Source of the DNA: Adhaeribacter aerolatus
GTDB lineage: Bacteria; Bacteroidota; Bacteroidia; Cytophagales; Hymenobacteraceae
Assembly: GCF_007991635.1 (NCBI RefSeq)
Contig: NZ_BJYS01000009.1
Location: 124,001-188,000, forward strand
DNA length: 64,000 nt
Reading direction: 5' to 3'
Positions 1 to 8,350 of the stretch are shown here, piece by piece; position 1 is the stretch's first letter; every line of letters begins with the position of its first letter. The position numbers and the translations under genes were made by a program. Below the pieces are notes generated by a model that was not told where the DNA came from, ran no database searches, and was given only the letters and a program-made list of their open reading frames with translations.

Positions 1-857
1 ATGGCATCTACAGTAATATCTACCGGCTGCCCGATGCTTAAATTAGCCGTCTGGGTTTCTTTGTAATTGGCCACCACCCAAACGGGCCCGCTCCGCACAA
101 TGGCTACCAAGGCCTGTCCGGGTTGAATAAGCTGGCCTTCCTGGATGGTGCGCCGGCCTACCACCCCATCGTAAGGCGCGGTAATTACGGTATATTTGAG
201 GTTAAGCCGGGCCATATCCAGGGCAGCCTGCGCGCGTTTAATATTGGCTTCGTTTACCGCTAACCGGGAGCTCACTTCTTTAGTAGAAAGCTGGGTGGTT
301 TGTTTCATTTTCAGCAGACCGTGATAGCGGGCTTTGGCCGCATCGAATTCGGTTTTTACCTGCTCAAACTGCTGGCGGGTTACGGCTTCGTCTTTTAACA
401 AATTTTCGTACCGTTTGTAGTTTTGCTCCACGTTCCATAACCGGGCCTGCGCTTCGGCAATATTGGCTTCGGAAACAGCTATGTTGTTGCTCACGGTATT
501 TACCCCGGCGCTGGTTACGTTGCGGCTCGCCAGGGCATCTAAATAACCGGCTTCGACCTGGGCCAGCTGAATTTTAATTTCTTTTGGATTTATTACTACC
601 AACGTATCGCCTTTTTTAACCTGCTGGTGTTCCGTAAACCGGATCTCTTCGATGTACCCGCCTACCCGCGAATTAATGGGCGTAATGAATTGCTCTACCT
701 GGGCATCGTTGGTAGTTTCGGTACGACTGAAATTGAAAAATAAGTTGGCCACCCAAAACAAACCACCGGCAAGTACCGCCAGCAGCAAAATATTGGTAAT
801 GGTGGTGCCGGTCTTTTTCTTTTTCGGCTTTTCTTTTTCTATGGTATTCGCTGACAT
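1..857 (-). CDS. HlyD/EmrA-family membrane fusion protein (C-terminus off the window)
   Basis: Periplasmic adaptor of a multidrug efflux pump, linking an inner-membrane transporter to a TolC channel. The frame reads 285 codons from an ATG at 857 and runs off the left edge, so the C-terminus is missing. A short lysine-rich cytoplasmic N-terminus is followed by one membrane segment (about residues 18-40), a lipoyl/barrel-sandwich half (VGGYIEEIRF, VKKGDTLVVI), a long coiled-coil hairpin and the second half (ITAPYDGVVGRRTIQEGQL). The lone N-terminal anchor and hairpin length fit EmrA rather than AcrA, which is usually a lipoprotein. It lies 67 bp downstream of the tolC-like gene on the same strand, so marR, tolC and this gene probably form one operon with a DHA2-type MFS pump beyond the window edge (inferred). 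Confidence 0.9.
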   Translation of the reverse strand, partial: MSANTIEKEKPKKKKTGTTITNILLLAVLAGGLFWVANLFFNFSRTETTNDAQVEQFITPINSRVGGYIEEIRFTEHQQVKKGDTLVVINPKEIKIQLAQVEAGYLDALASRNVTSAGVNTVSNNIAVSEANIAEAQARLWNVEQNYKRYENLLKDEAVTRQQFEQVKTEFDAAKARYHGLLKMKQTTQLSTKEVSSRLAVNEANIKRAQAALDMARLNLKYTVITAPYDGVVGRRTIQEGQLIQPGQALVAIVRSGPVWVVANYKETQTANLSIGQPVDITVDA

Positions 858-924
858 TTTATTTCTGTTTAAGCTATATTTTGTTCGTTTATCCTGATTT
901 TTTAAGGGCGAAACCCTACTGTTT

Positions 925-2241
925 TTACAGATTGCCGGCCAGGTATTGTAATTGGTAAAAGGTGTAAATAATATTGGCGTCGGCGTTGGTGAGTTGCAGT
1001 TCGGCGTCTAGTTTGGCGTTAGTAGCATCCAGCATGTCGGTAATCAGGGCCAGTTGCGAAGTATATTTTTTGGCAACAATGCGGTAGTTCTCGTTGGCTA
1101 ACTGCACGCCTTTTTTAAAACTTTCGCTGCGCTGCCGGGCTTCGTTGTGCTTTATAAAAGCCGTGCTCACGTCCGTTTCCAAGTTCTGGCGCTGCAAAGC
1201 CAGCGTTTGTTCCTGCTGGCTTAACTGCGCATTGGCCGCTCCAATGCTATGTTTGGCATTATAAAGCGAAGAAATATTATAGGTTACGCCCACGCCCGCA
1301 TTCCAGCCGCGCGAATACAGATCGAGCGCCGGACTAGCCGTTACAATGGGGCGCGCCAGCGAATTTCCGGCTTGTAAACTTAGTGCGGGCATGCGTTCGG
1401 CTTTGGCGATCTGCAGGTTTTTGCGGGCAATTTCACTATATACCTGCGAAGCTTTTAAGCCGGGGAAATTGGTTTGCGCCAGGTTCAGGTAATCCTGGTA
1501 TTCTACGCGGTTTGGCGTGGCTTTCAGGAAATTCGAATCCGGAAGAATGGTGGTTCCGGCAGGCAAGCCAATAATTACGCGTAGCTGCTGGTTGGTAATA
1601 TTCAGGTTGTTGGTAACTTCCTGCAGGGCCATTTCAAGGTTAGTAATCTGTAGCTCGCTCCGGATCAGATCGTTGCGGGTAACCATACCTTGTTTGTACA
1701 TATTATTGATGTTTTTCAGGCGAAGGTTAGCGGAGGCGATATGCTTTTTATAAACGGCTTCCTGTTTGCTTAAGCGGTAAAGATCGGTGTAGCGGGCCAC
1801 GAGCAGAAGCTTAATTTCGGCGCGTTTCTGGTTAAAATTCAGTTGCGCCACCTGCTGGTCTAAACCGGCCTTCTCGATGGAATTATTGATAGCGCCGCCT
1901 TTAAAAATAACCTGGCTGGCCTGCACCGAAAAGGAGTTCCCAAAATGTGGCATTTCTACCTGCTTCAATTCCGAAAGGTTGGTATTCAGGATGGTGGCGT
2001 TGCCGATGTAACTGGCCGAGGCACTTGCCGATAAATTTGGGCGTTTCTGCGTGTTGGCTAACATTTTGCGCTCATCCGCAATCTCAATTCCGCTTCTGGA
2101 TATCTGCAGTTGCGGACTGTTTTGTTCGGCCAGGGAAAATAATTCGTCTATGGTCAGCTTACGGCCGGCCGGTTCCTGGGCAAAACCCACGGTAGCGGAA
2201 ACCATTAATAAAAAGCTGACAATTAAAATATTAAAATTCAT
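925..2241 (-). CDS. TolC-family outer membrane efflux protein
   Basis: Outer-membrane channel of a tripartite efflux system. The 438-residue product starts with a signal peptide ending near VGFAQ and contains two OEP repeats with long helical segments rich in Gln, Ala, Asn and Leu; YNISSLYNAKHSIGAANAQLS is typical of the second repeat region in this family. Length matches TolC homologues (about 420-490). It lies between marR (150 bp upstream) and the EmrA-like adaptor (67 bp downstream), all on the minus strand. A perfect 16-bp palindrome sits 12 bp before the start codon, so expression is probably controlled by the neighbouring MarR protein (inferred). Confidence 0.92.
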   Translation of the reverse strand: MNFNILIVSFLLMVSATVGFAQEPAGRKLTIDELFSLAEQNSPQLQISRSGIEIADERKMLANTQKRPNLSASASASYIGNATILNTNLSELKQVEMPHFGNSFSVQASQVIFKGGAINNSIEKAGLDQQVAQLNFNQKRAEIKLLLVARYTDLYRLSKQEAVYKKHIASANLRLKNINNMYKQGMVTRNDLIRSELQITNLEMALQEVTNNLNITNQQLRVIIGLPAGTTILPDSNFLKATPNRVEYQDYLNLAQTNFPGLKASQVYSEIARKNLQIAKAERMPALSLQAGNSLARPIVTASPALDLYSRGWNAGVGVTYNISSLYNAKHSIGAANAQLSQQEQTLALQRQNLETDVSTAFIKHNEARQRSESFKKGVQLANENYRIVAKKYTSQLALITDMLDATNAKLDAELQLTNADANIIYTFYQLQYLAGNL

Positions 2242-2253
2242 AAAGAACTATAC

Positions 2254-2269
2254 AGTTAAATATTTAACT
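2254..2269. promoter_or_regulatory. Probable MarR operator upstream of tolC
   Basis: Perfect 16-bp palindrome AGTTAAATATTTAACT, 12 bp upstream of the tolC-like start. Its central 14 bp recur exactly at 2896-2909 in front of marR. MarR proteins bind 16-20 bp palindromes of this kind near their own and target genes. The assignment is inferred from the repeat and its placement. Confidence 0.72.
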
Positions 2270-2391
2270 AATTATTAAGATAAAAAGGGTTTTATAATGC
2301 AGGTCGGTTTAGCTGCCGTGGATTTAAATAGGGATTAAATTTTTAAGTTAAAAACACCCGGGTTTTCAGGCAAAAAGGACAAGATACATTC

Positions 2392-2850
2392 TTAACTCAT
2401 ATCTACTTTCTGTCCCTCCAGGTTTTGACTGATGGTTTCAAGCAACGTAATACCTTTTCCCACAATTTCGGCGGTCAAGTTTTTGCCGGCCAAGGTGTAC
2501 ATTTCTTCGATCCAGGGTTCTACTTTCTTTTTCAGCTTATGGCCCTCCTCGGTTAAAAAAATCAGTTTGTTGCGGCGGTCGTTCTCATCTTCGGTCCGGG
2601 CAACCAGGTCGCGGCGAACCAGGTTATCGATCAGATACGTGAGGCTGGCTTTATCTTTAACCGTAGCGTTGGCAATTTCCTGCTGGTTTATGCCGTCTTT
2701 TTTCCAAAGCTGCACCATTACCTGCATCATTTCGGAGGTAAGATCGATGTTGTTCTCTTTGAATTTCTGCCGGATAAACCCTTTGAACATCAGGTTCAGT
2801 CTGGCCATCTCCCGGATAAACGTTACAAGATTTTCTTTTCTTACTTCCAT
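2392..2850 (-). CDS. MarR-family transcriptional regulator
   Basis: Winged-helix repressor of 152 residues, the standard MarR size. The DNA-binding part is visible as GINQQEIANATVKDKASLTYLIDNLVRRDLV (positions about 55-85), followed by the wing with the typical acidic/arginine turn TEDENDRRNKLIFLTEEG. It probably senses a small hydrophobic compound and represses the efflux genes transcribed behind it, as EmrR/MprA does for emrAB; the ligand cannot be told. A 14-bp palindrome at 2896-2909 overlaps the expected -33 position of a TAACTTTG -7 element (2877-2884, minus strand), which suggests autorepression. Confidence 0.9.
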   Translation of the reverse strand: MEVRKENLVTFIREMARLNLMFKGFIRQKFKENNIDLTSEMMQVMVQLWKKDGINQQEIANATVKDKASLTYLIDNLVRRDLVARTEDENDRRNKLIFLTEEGHKLKKKVEPWIEEMYTLAGKNLTAEIVGKGITLLETISQNLEGQKVDMS

Positions 2851-2876
2851 AGCCGCTGCTTGCCTTAATTTAGGGG

Positions 2877-2884
2877 CAAAGTTA
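2877..2884 (-). promoter_or_regulatory. -7 promoter element of marR
   Basis: On the minus strand this reads TAACTTTG, an exact fit to the Bacteroidota -7 consensus TAnnTTTG, 26 bp upstream of the marR ATG. No good TTTG -33 element is present at 19-20 bp; that position is occupied by the palindrome. Confidence 0.55.
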
Positions 2885-2895
2885 AATAATATATA

Positions 2896-2909
2896 GTTAA
2901 ATATTTAAC
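2896..2909. promoter_or_regulatory. Probable MarR operator upstream of marR
   Basis: Perfect 14-bp palindrome GTTAAATATTTAAC, identical to the core of the site at 2254-2269. An extra half-site AGTTAAATA occurs at 2880-2888. The palindrome covers the -33 region of the marR promoter, a position at which bound repressor would exclude RNA polymerase. Confidence 0.72.
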
Positions 2910-3078
2910 CTTTTTTCATAAATTTTAGTTTCCGGAATTTATGATGCATTAAAATTTATTGGAGACAGCTTTGCCGTTTTTAATCTAAACCAGCAATTTT
3001 ACCCTAAAAAGGATTTTTCAATTAGGTATTTTTGCACACTAAAATTTATGCAACAACGCAATTGAATGAGATTGGTTA

Positions 3079-4017
3079 ATGATAAAACGTAAGCGCACTT
3101 CTATATCTAATGGTTTCTTATTAGCCATAACAGCAGCCGTATTGTGGGGCGTATCTGGCACTTTCGGCCAGTTTTTATTCCAAAAGCGAGATATTAACCC
3201 TGAATGGCTGGTAACTGTAAGGCTTCTTTTTTCAGGAGCTATCTTATTATTAATAGCCAGCACAAATAACCCTAAAGAACTATGGCGTATCTGGAAAGTA
3301 AAAAAGGATGCCTGGCAACTGTTATCTTTTAGCCTATTTGGAATGCTGGCGGTCCAGTACACCTATTTTGCTGCTATCAAGCATTCTAATGCTGCGACAG
3401 CTACCGTTTTGCAATACGTTGGGCCAGTTCTTATAGCTGTTTACATAGCTATACAAAAAGAAAAATGGCCTCGGAATACTGAAATCCTAGCCATCTTTTT
3501 AGCAATTACGGGAACCTTCTTGCTGGTTACGCACGGCAGCTTTAGAAGTCTTTCCATATCTAATTGGGCTTTGTTTTGGGGAATTGCATCTGCTGTAGCT
3601 TTAGCCTTTTACAGTTTACAACCCATGGGCTTATTGAGTCGTTATCCTGCCACCATTGTAATAGGATGGAGTATGTTAATAGGAGGCGTTTTTTTAAGCA
3701 GCATCCATGCGCCCTGGATAGTACGTGGACAATGGGATATTTACACTTATTTAAGTACCGCTTTTATTATATTATTAGCCACATTGGTTGCCTTCTATGC
3801 CTATTTAACGGCAGTGAAAATAATTGGAGCGCAAAAGGCCAGTTTACTGGCCTCAGCAGAGCCGCTCTCAGCTACAATTTTATCGGTTGTGTGGCTACAA
3901 GTTCCGTTTACGGCCATGGATTGGATTGGCAGTTGCTTAATCGTAGCCACTATATTTCTGCTGGCCAGCACAAAAGAAGTAAAAGCTAAGAATCTTGAGC
4001 CTCAAAATTCAATTTAG
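3079..4017 (+). CDS. EamA/DMT-family transporter
   Basis: Inner-membrane exporter of the drug/metabolite superfamily, 312 residues with ten predicted membrane helices and two EamA repeats (about 15-145 and 155-297). The first helix has the typical AITAAVLWGVSGTFGQFLF; GSCLIVATIFLLAS closes the second repeat. Family members such as RhaT/YdcZ-like carriers move amino acids, sugars or metabolites; the substrate cannot be told here. It stands alone, divergent from marR. A TATTTTTG -7-like element lies at 3027-3034. Confidence 0.88.
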   Translation: MIKRKRTSISNGFLLAITAAVLWGVSGTFGQFLFQKRDINPEWLVTVRLLFSGAILLLIASTNNPKELWRIWKVKKDAWQLLSFSLFGMLAVQYTYFAAIKHSNAATATVLQYVGPVLIAVYIAIQKEKWPRNTEILAIFLAITGTFLLVTHGSFRSLSISNWALFWGIASAVALAFYSLQPMGLLSRYPATIVIGWSMLIGGVFLSSIHAPWIVRGQWDIYTYLSTAFIILLATLVAFYAYLTAVKIIGAQKASLLASAEPLSATILSVVWLQVPFTAMDWIGSCLIVATIFLLASTKEVKAKNLEPQNSI

Positions 4018-4592
4018 CTTTATAGCCATTTGGGAAATCTTCACAAAGAATATTACTGAATAACCAGGTCAGAAAAGATGAAGCACCAATCTCTGGAAGT
4101 CGGTTTGCGTATCAATCCTTAAATCTAATAAGTAAGGGGACAAAATTACTTTGATATACAAATTTCAATAGTTAGCTCTATATCAATAGCTTATATACTT
4201 AAAGCTTAAAACTTTCCACTTACTTTTCTGGTAACAACTTGCATGTGGTTTACTGAAATTTATAATTGTATATTTATTACATCATAGATTTGAACTATTA
4301 TTTTATTTTAATTCCTTTTACCACCCAAATGCAAATAGCAGCCAATGGTAAAGACAGAATGCATGAGCCAGGATTCTCGTTGCGGATAACCTTTACCAAT
4401 AGGCTCTTACATTCATTATTATCCGATGTATAGTTTTGGAATTACGAGCAACAGCTGTTTCAAATTGATGTTCAAGTACTTTAGCTTTAGGTTGGCTTAA
4501 AATATAGCTTTAACGTAATGTTTAGAGTTTCTCTTAACTCATAGAAATCATACAGTAGCGTTGTTTAATATTTTAAAGTGCAGATAACCTAA
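4018..4592. other. Intergenic region, nothing recognised
   Basis: About 575 bp between the EamA gene and the Crp/Fnr gene. No convincing ORF, repeat or RNA. No GTGA-N6-TCAC box was found here, so the regulator shows no visible autoregulatory site of the type present at its presumed targets. Confidence 0.5.
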
Positions 4593-5246
4593 TTGAAAAT
4601 AGAAAAAGAAAGTTTAGACATTATTCATGATCGGTTCCCGCAGCTAGAATCTTCGCTTTTACAGGAAATAGCCGAGCAGGGTACTATCAAGCAATTAGAA
4701 GCTGGCGAGGAAGCGCTCCGTACCGGACAATACATCAAATCCACGGTGCTGGTACTGAATGGACTGGTTAAAGTTTACCGCGAAGACGACGAAGGCAATG
4801 AATTTCTGATGTATTACCTGGAACAGGGTAATGCCTGCGCCTTATCTATGATGTGCAGTGCCAGAGAAGAACAAAGTATGGTTATGGCAAAAGCGGTAAC
4901 CAATGCGGAGGTGCTACTCGTACCCGCTCACCTGACGGAACAATGGCTGGCCAAATACAAGAGTTGGTATAATTTTGTAATTGCTTCTTACCGCGAGCGC
5001 TTCGACGAACTTTTGCAAACCCTGGATAGTATTGCCTTTAAAGGCTTGGATGAGCGGCTGATTTTTTACCTGAAGCGCCATGTTAATCGCTTGGGTCCGG
5101 AAGTACGGCTATCGCACCAACAAATTGCCAACGAATTGAACAGTTCCCGCGAAGTAATATCGCGGCTTTTAAAAAAGCTGGAGCAACAAGGCGCGGTTAT
5201 CCTGCATCGCAATTACATAGAAGTCGTTAACCTGGATATCTTTTAA
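4593..5246 (+). CDS. Crp/Fnr-family transcriptional regulator
   Basis: 217-residue regulator with an N-terminal cyclic-nucleotide-type beta-barrel (about 20-125), dimer helix and a C-terminal winged helix (LSHQQIANELNSSREVISRL, about 173-192). The recognition helix has R186-E187-x-x-x-R191, the same spacing as CRP R180/E181/R185, which read GTGA. It lacks the N-terminal cysteine set of FNR; C82 and C88 are the only Cys residues seen. The start is a TTG at 4593; the next in-frame ATG would remove much of the barrel. The neighbouring sulfur genes carry GTGA-N6-TCAC boxes at -41-like positions, so this is the best candidate activator (inference). The signal is unknown. Confidence 0.9.
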   Translation: MKIEKESLDIIHDRFPQLESSLLQEIAEQGTIKQLEAGEEALRTGQYIKSTVLVLNGLVKVYREDDEGNEFLMYYLEQGNACALSMMCSAREEQSMVMAKAVTNAEVLLVPAHLTEQWLAKYKSWYNFVIASYRERFDELLQTLDSIAFKGLDERLIFYLKRHVNRLGPEVRLSHQQIANELNSSREVISRLLKKLEQQGAVILHRNYIEVVNLDIF

Positions 5247-5274
5247 CCGTTTAAAAACTGAATTCCCTTAAACC

Positions 5275-5661
5275 CTAAAGAGCGGTTATTACACTTCGCA
5301 ATTTATCGCTAACTTCTTGGGCAATAATTTCTAAGTTTTGATTATTTACGGCTGCCATGGTTTCCATGGGGTTTATGGCTGTAACTTCTACCTGCCCTGC
5401 ACCATGTTCCTGCACCAAAATATTACACGGCAACATTACACCAATATTTGCTTCCTGCTGAATGGCCTGGTAAGCTAATTTGGGGTTACAGGCGCCTAAA
5501 ATCTTATAGTTCCGGAAATCTACGCCTAATTTCTCTTTGAACTTGCTGGTTAAATCAATTTCGGTGATAATGCCGAAGCCTTGGGTTTCCAAAGCCGATT
5601 TTACTTTGGCTACGGCTTCATTAAAGGTATTGTTCAAGGTTTTACTATGGTGGTAACTCAT
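5275..5661 (-). CDS. DUF302 domain protein
   Basis: 128-residue soluble protein with a single DUF302 domain over almost its full length; ILGACNPKLAYQAIQQE and VMLPCNILVQE are the family's hallmark segments, with the paired Cys residues. The biochemical function of DUF302 is unsettled; members are often found near sulfur-oxidation, heavy-metal and redox genes. Here it is convergent with the Crp/Fnr gene (28 bp between stops) and divergent from the sulfur operon, which fits a role in the same process, but this is context only. Confidence 0.85.
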   Translation of the reverse strand: MSYHHSKTLNNTFNEAVAKVKSALETQGFGIITEIDLTSKFKEKLGVDFRNYKILGACNPKLAYQAIQQEANIGVMLPCNILVQEHGAGQVEVTAINPMETMAAVNNQNLEIIAQEVSDKLRSVITAL

Positions 5662-5937
5662 ATTGTATAGATATTAAGTTAAAATTTAATTAAATGCAAT
5701 GAAATGCTAGCGCATTACAACCATAAAAGCTGGTTAATAATTGTACGTATTAATATTATAAGGGTATTTATATGAGTTAGCCTGAACTAAAGGATTGTGC
5801 CCGGTAAAGTAAACTAGAAAATGAATAATCCTTTAAATGCGCCATTAATCTTCTATTAAGCAAAAGCAACCCAAAAAAGCTAATACGGTGCACCTCTAAT
5901 TTCCCCTGCCCACCCAAAAAGACATAAACCTGGCTAA

Positions 5938-5953
5938 AGTGACCAATGTCACT
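5938..5953. promoter_or_regulatory. Crp/Fnr-type box of the TauE promoter
   Basis: AGTGACCAATGTCACT, i.e. GTGA-N6-TCAC with perfect 6-bp arms. Its first base lies 37 bp before the first base of the -7-like element at 5975. Same geometry as boxes at 6806 and 17135. Confidence 0.75.
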
Positions 5954-5969
5954 GAGATTGGTCTGAAGC

Positions 5970-5983
5970 GTGCCGACCTTTGT
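5970..5983 (+). promoter_or_regulatory. -7 region of the TauE operon promoter
   Basis: GTGCCGACCTTTGT contains GACCTTTG (5975-5982), one base off TAnnTTTG. The identical 14-mer recurs at 6838-6851. No TTTG -33 element lies at the normal 19-20 bp distance, as expected for an activator-dependent promoter. Confidence 0.65.
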
Positions 5984-5998
5984 TAAAAATTATAACAA

Positions 5999-6796
5999 AT
6001 GGAAATAATAGGATACATAGCGGCATTATTAATAGGCCTCTCGTTGGGCTTAACCGGAAGCGGCGGGTCTATTTTAACCGTGCCGATTTTGGTTTATTTA
6101 ATGCGGCTGAACCCAATAATGGCTACTTCTTATTCCTTGTTTGTGGTGGGTACTACCAGTTTGGTTGGGGGATATAAATTTTACCGGCAAGGCTTGGTTA
6201 ACTTTAAAACGGCCCTAATTTTTGGCTTGCCTTCTTTAATAACCGTTTACCTGACCCGTACCTTTTTAATACCAGCCCTACCCGAAGTAGTCTTCCGGCT
6301 GGGCAGTCTGGCTATTACAAAAGAATTGCTGCTCATGATAATGTTCGCCCTACTCATGATTCTGGCTTCTTACAGCATGATTACCAAAAAATGCTGCCAA
6401 GACTGGAAAATCAACCAAGGCGAAAATATTAATTATGGACTGATTATAGTGGAAGCCATTCTGGTGGGGTTAATATCTGGTTTGGTGGGGGCCGGCGGCG
6501 GGTTTTTAATTATTCCGGTTCTGGTAATATTCATCCGGCTCGATATGAAAATGGCCGTAGGGACTTCGCTATTTATTATTGCCGCTAATTCTTTGTTTGG
6601 TTTTGTGGGCGATATATTTCTGTATAAGATTGACTGGTTTTTCCTGCTAATATTTTCCTCACTATCTATTGTGGGTATATTTATTGGTTCTGCTTTCGCG
6701 GATAAGATTGACAGCGGCAAATTAAAAAGAGGCTTTGGCTGGTTTGTGCTGGCTATGGGTATTTATATTTTATTTAAAGAAATAATTATATCATAA
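5999..6796 (+). CDS. TauE/SafE-family sulfite/organosulfur exporter
   Basis: Inner-membrane permease of 265 residues with about eight helices and the two inverted TauE repeats, each starting with a glycine-rich helix (LIGLSLGLTGSGGSILTVPI at 8-27; LVGLISGLVGAGGGFLIIPV at 152-171). Members export sulfite, sulfonates or related anions. First gene behind the Crp/Fnr-type promoter and 92 bp before the persulfide dioxygenase, whose reaction yields sulfite. Export of that sulfite is the likely role (inference). The ATG at 5999 follows the promoter by about 16 bp. Confidence 0.9.
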   Translation: MEIIGYIAALLIGLSLGLTGSGGSILTVPILVYLMRLNPIMATSYSLFVVGTTSLVGGYKFYRQGLVNFKTALIFGLPSLITVYLTRTFLIPALPEVVFRLGSLAITKELLLMIMFALLMILASYSMITKKCCQDWKINQGENINYGLIIVEAILVGLISGLVGAGGGFLIIPVLVIFIRLDMKMAVGTSLFIIAANSLFGFVGDIFLYKIDWFFLLIFSSLSIVGIFIGSAFADKIDSGKLKRGFGWFVLAMGIYILFKEIIIS

Positions 6797-6805
6797 TTAT
6801 TCTAC

Positions 6806-6821
6806 CGTGACTTATATCACT
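6806..6821. promoter_or_regulatory. Crp/Fnr-type box of the persulfide dioxygenase promoter
   Basis: CGTGACTTATATCACT, GTGA-N6-TCAC. It begins 10 bp after the TauE stop and lies exactly 37 bp (first base to first base) before the -7-like element at 6843, matching the other two boxes. Confidence 0.75.
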
Positions 6822-6837
6822 GAAACAAGCCTGGCTA

Positions 6838-6851
6838 GTGCCGACCTTTGT
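6838..6851 (+). promoter_or_regulatory. -7 region of the persulfide dioxygenase promoter
   Basis: Second copy of GTGCCGACCTTTGT (GACCTTTG at 6843-6850). It means the dioxygenase gene has its own regulated promoter in addition to any read-through from TauE. It also argues against using the GTG at 6838 as a start codon. Confidence 0.65.
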
Positions 6852-6888
6852 ACTATCAATTTTAACAACGCATCTAAAAACAAAGAAT

Positions 6889-8307
6889 ATGAAAATCGAG
6901 CAAATTTATACCGGTTGTTTAGCGCAGGGCGCGTATTACATCCAATCCGGCGACGAAGCGGTTATTATAGATCCATTGCGGGAAGTGGGTCCTTACCTGG
7001 CAAAAGCCGAAGCGAATGGCGCCACCATTAAATATATTTTCGAAACGCACTTCCACGCCGACTTCGTTTCGGGACACGTAGATTTAAGCAAACAATCGGG
7101 AGCGCCTATTATTTACGGACCGAATGCCAATCCAACTTTTGCTGCCCATATTGCCCAAGACGGCGAGGTATTTAAAGTAGGAGAAGTTACCATAAAAGTG
7201 CTGCACACGCCCGGCCATACCATGGAATCTACCTCTTATCTGTTAAGCGATGAGCAGGGCAAAGAAACCGCTCTATTCTCCGGCGATACCTTGTTTATTG
7301 GTGATGTTGGCCGTCCGGATTTAGCGCAGAAAGCAGCCCACATGACCCAAGAAGATTTGGCCGGCATTCTATATGATTCTTTGCGGAACAAAATTATGCC
7401 ATTGGCCGACGATATTATTGTGTATCCGGCACACGGCGCGGGTTCGGCCTGCGGCAAGAACATGAGCAAAGAAACTACCGATACGCTGGGTAACCAGAAA
7501 AAAACCAATTATGCTTTACGGGCTAACATGACCCGCGAAGAATTTATTCAGGAAGTTACCAACGGCTTAACGCCGCCGCCCGCTTATTTCCCGCTGAATG
7601 TAAAATTGAACCGGGAAGGCTACGAAAGTTTTGCCAAGGTATTGAGCCAGGGAACGCAGGCCTTAGAACCAGAAGCCTTTGAAGCGGCTGCGAACGAAAC
7701 CGGTGCGGTACTACTGGATACCCGCGATCCGCAAATTTTTGCAAAGGGCTTTGTACCTAATGCTATCAATATTGGTATCGACGGCAGCTTTGCCCCGTGG
7801 GTAGGTACTTTAATTCCGGATATTCAGCAAGAAATATTAATTATTGCGGAAGAAGGCCGCGAAGAAGAAGTAGTTACCCGTTTAGCCCGCGTTGGCTACG
7901 ACCACGCCATTGGCTACCTGAAAGGTGGTATCGCCGCCTGGCAAGCGGCCGGCAAAGAAGTAGATCAAATACAATCTGTTTCGGCCGAAGAATTGGCCCA
8001 ACGGGTAGCGGCCGGCGAAACCGTGAATATCCTGGATGTACGCAAAGAAACCGAGCATTACGCCGAACATGTAATTAACTCGGAAAATGTGGCGCTCGAT
8101 TATATCAATGATAATTTTAGTCAGGTAGATAAAAACAAAACTTATTACGTGCATTGCGCCGGCGGCTACCGCTCTATGATATTTAATTCCATCCTGCGGG
8201 CCCGGGGTTATGACAACCTGATTGACGTGAAAGGCGGCTTTAAAGCCCTGAAAGATTCAAATAAATTTCAGGTAAGCGCTTACGTTTGCCCCAGCACCCT
8301 GAAATAA
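6889..8307 (+). CDS. Persulfide dioxygenase-like MBL protein fused to two rhodanese domains
   Basis: 472 residues. The metallo-beta-lactamase domain (1-215) has THFHADFVSGH (H54, H56, D58), HTPGH (H106, H110), SGD (D133) and PAH (H182); H54, H110 and D133 match the iron ligands of ETHE1-type persulfide dioxygenases, which oxidise glutathione or other low-molecular persulfides to sulfite. Two rhodanese domains follow (about 265-355 and 363-460). The first has lost the active cysteine (A320-E321 region), the second keeps it (C423 in HCAGGYRS). The ATG at 6889 is preferred; an upstream GTG at 6838 lies inside the promoter. The fusion would let the rhodanese hand sulfane sulfur to the dioxygenase (family knowledge plus inference). 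Confidence 0.92.
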   Translation: MKIEQIYTGCLAQGAYYIQSGDEAVIIDPLREVGPYLAKAEANGATIKYIFETHFHADFVSGHVDLSKQSGAPIIYGPNANPTFAAHIAQDGEVFKVGEVTIKVLHTPGHTMESTSYLLSDEQGKETALFSGDTLFIGDVGRPDLAQKAAHMTQEDLAGILYDSLRNKIMPLADDIIVYPAHGAGSACGKNMSKETTDTLGNQKKTNYALRANMTREEFIQEVTNGLTPPPAYFPLNVKLNREGYESFAKVLSQGTQALEPEAFEAAANETGAVLLDTRDPQIFAKGFVPNAINIGIDGSFAPWVGTLIPDIQQEILIIAEEGREEEVVTRLARVGYDHAIGYLKGGIAAWQAAGKEVDQIQSVSAEELAQRVAAGETVNILDVRKETEHYAEHVINSENVALDYINDNFSQVDKNKTYYVHCAGGYRSMIFNSILRARGYDNLIDVKGGFKALKDSNKFQVSAYVCPSTLK

Positions 8308-8350
8308 TTTTCGAAATAATCCATTATTAAAAATATTAAATTTTAAAGAT

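Noticed and set aside
5700-5725. Palindrome around GCTAGC before the DUF302 gene
   Set aside because: Short and imperfect, and it does not match the GTGA-N6-TCAC boxes.
6838-6888. GTG start giving the dioxygenase 17 extra residues
   Set aside because: It lies inside the -7 promoter copy GTGCCGACCTTTGT; the ATG at 6889 begins the normal family N-terminus.
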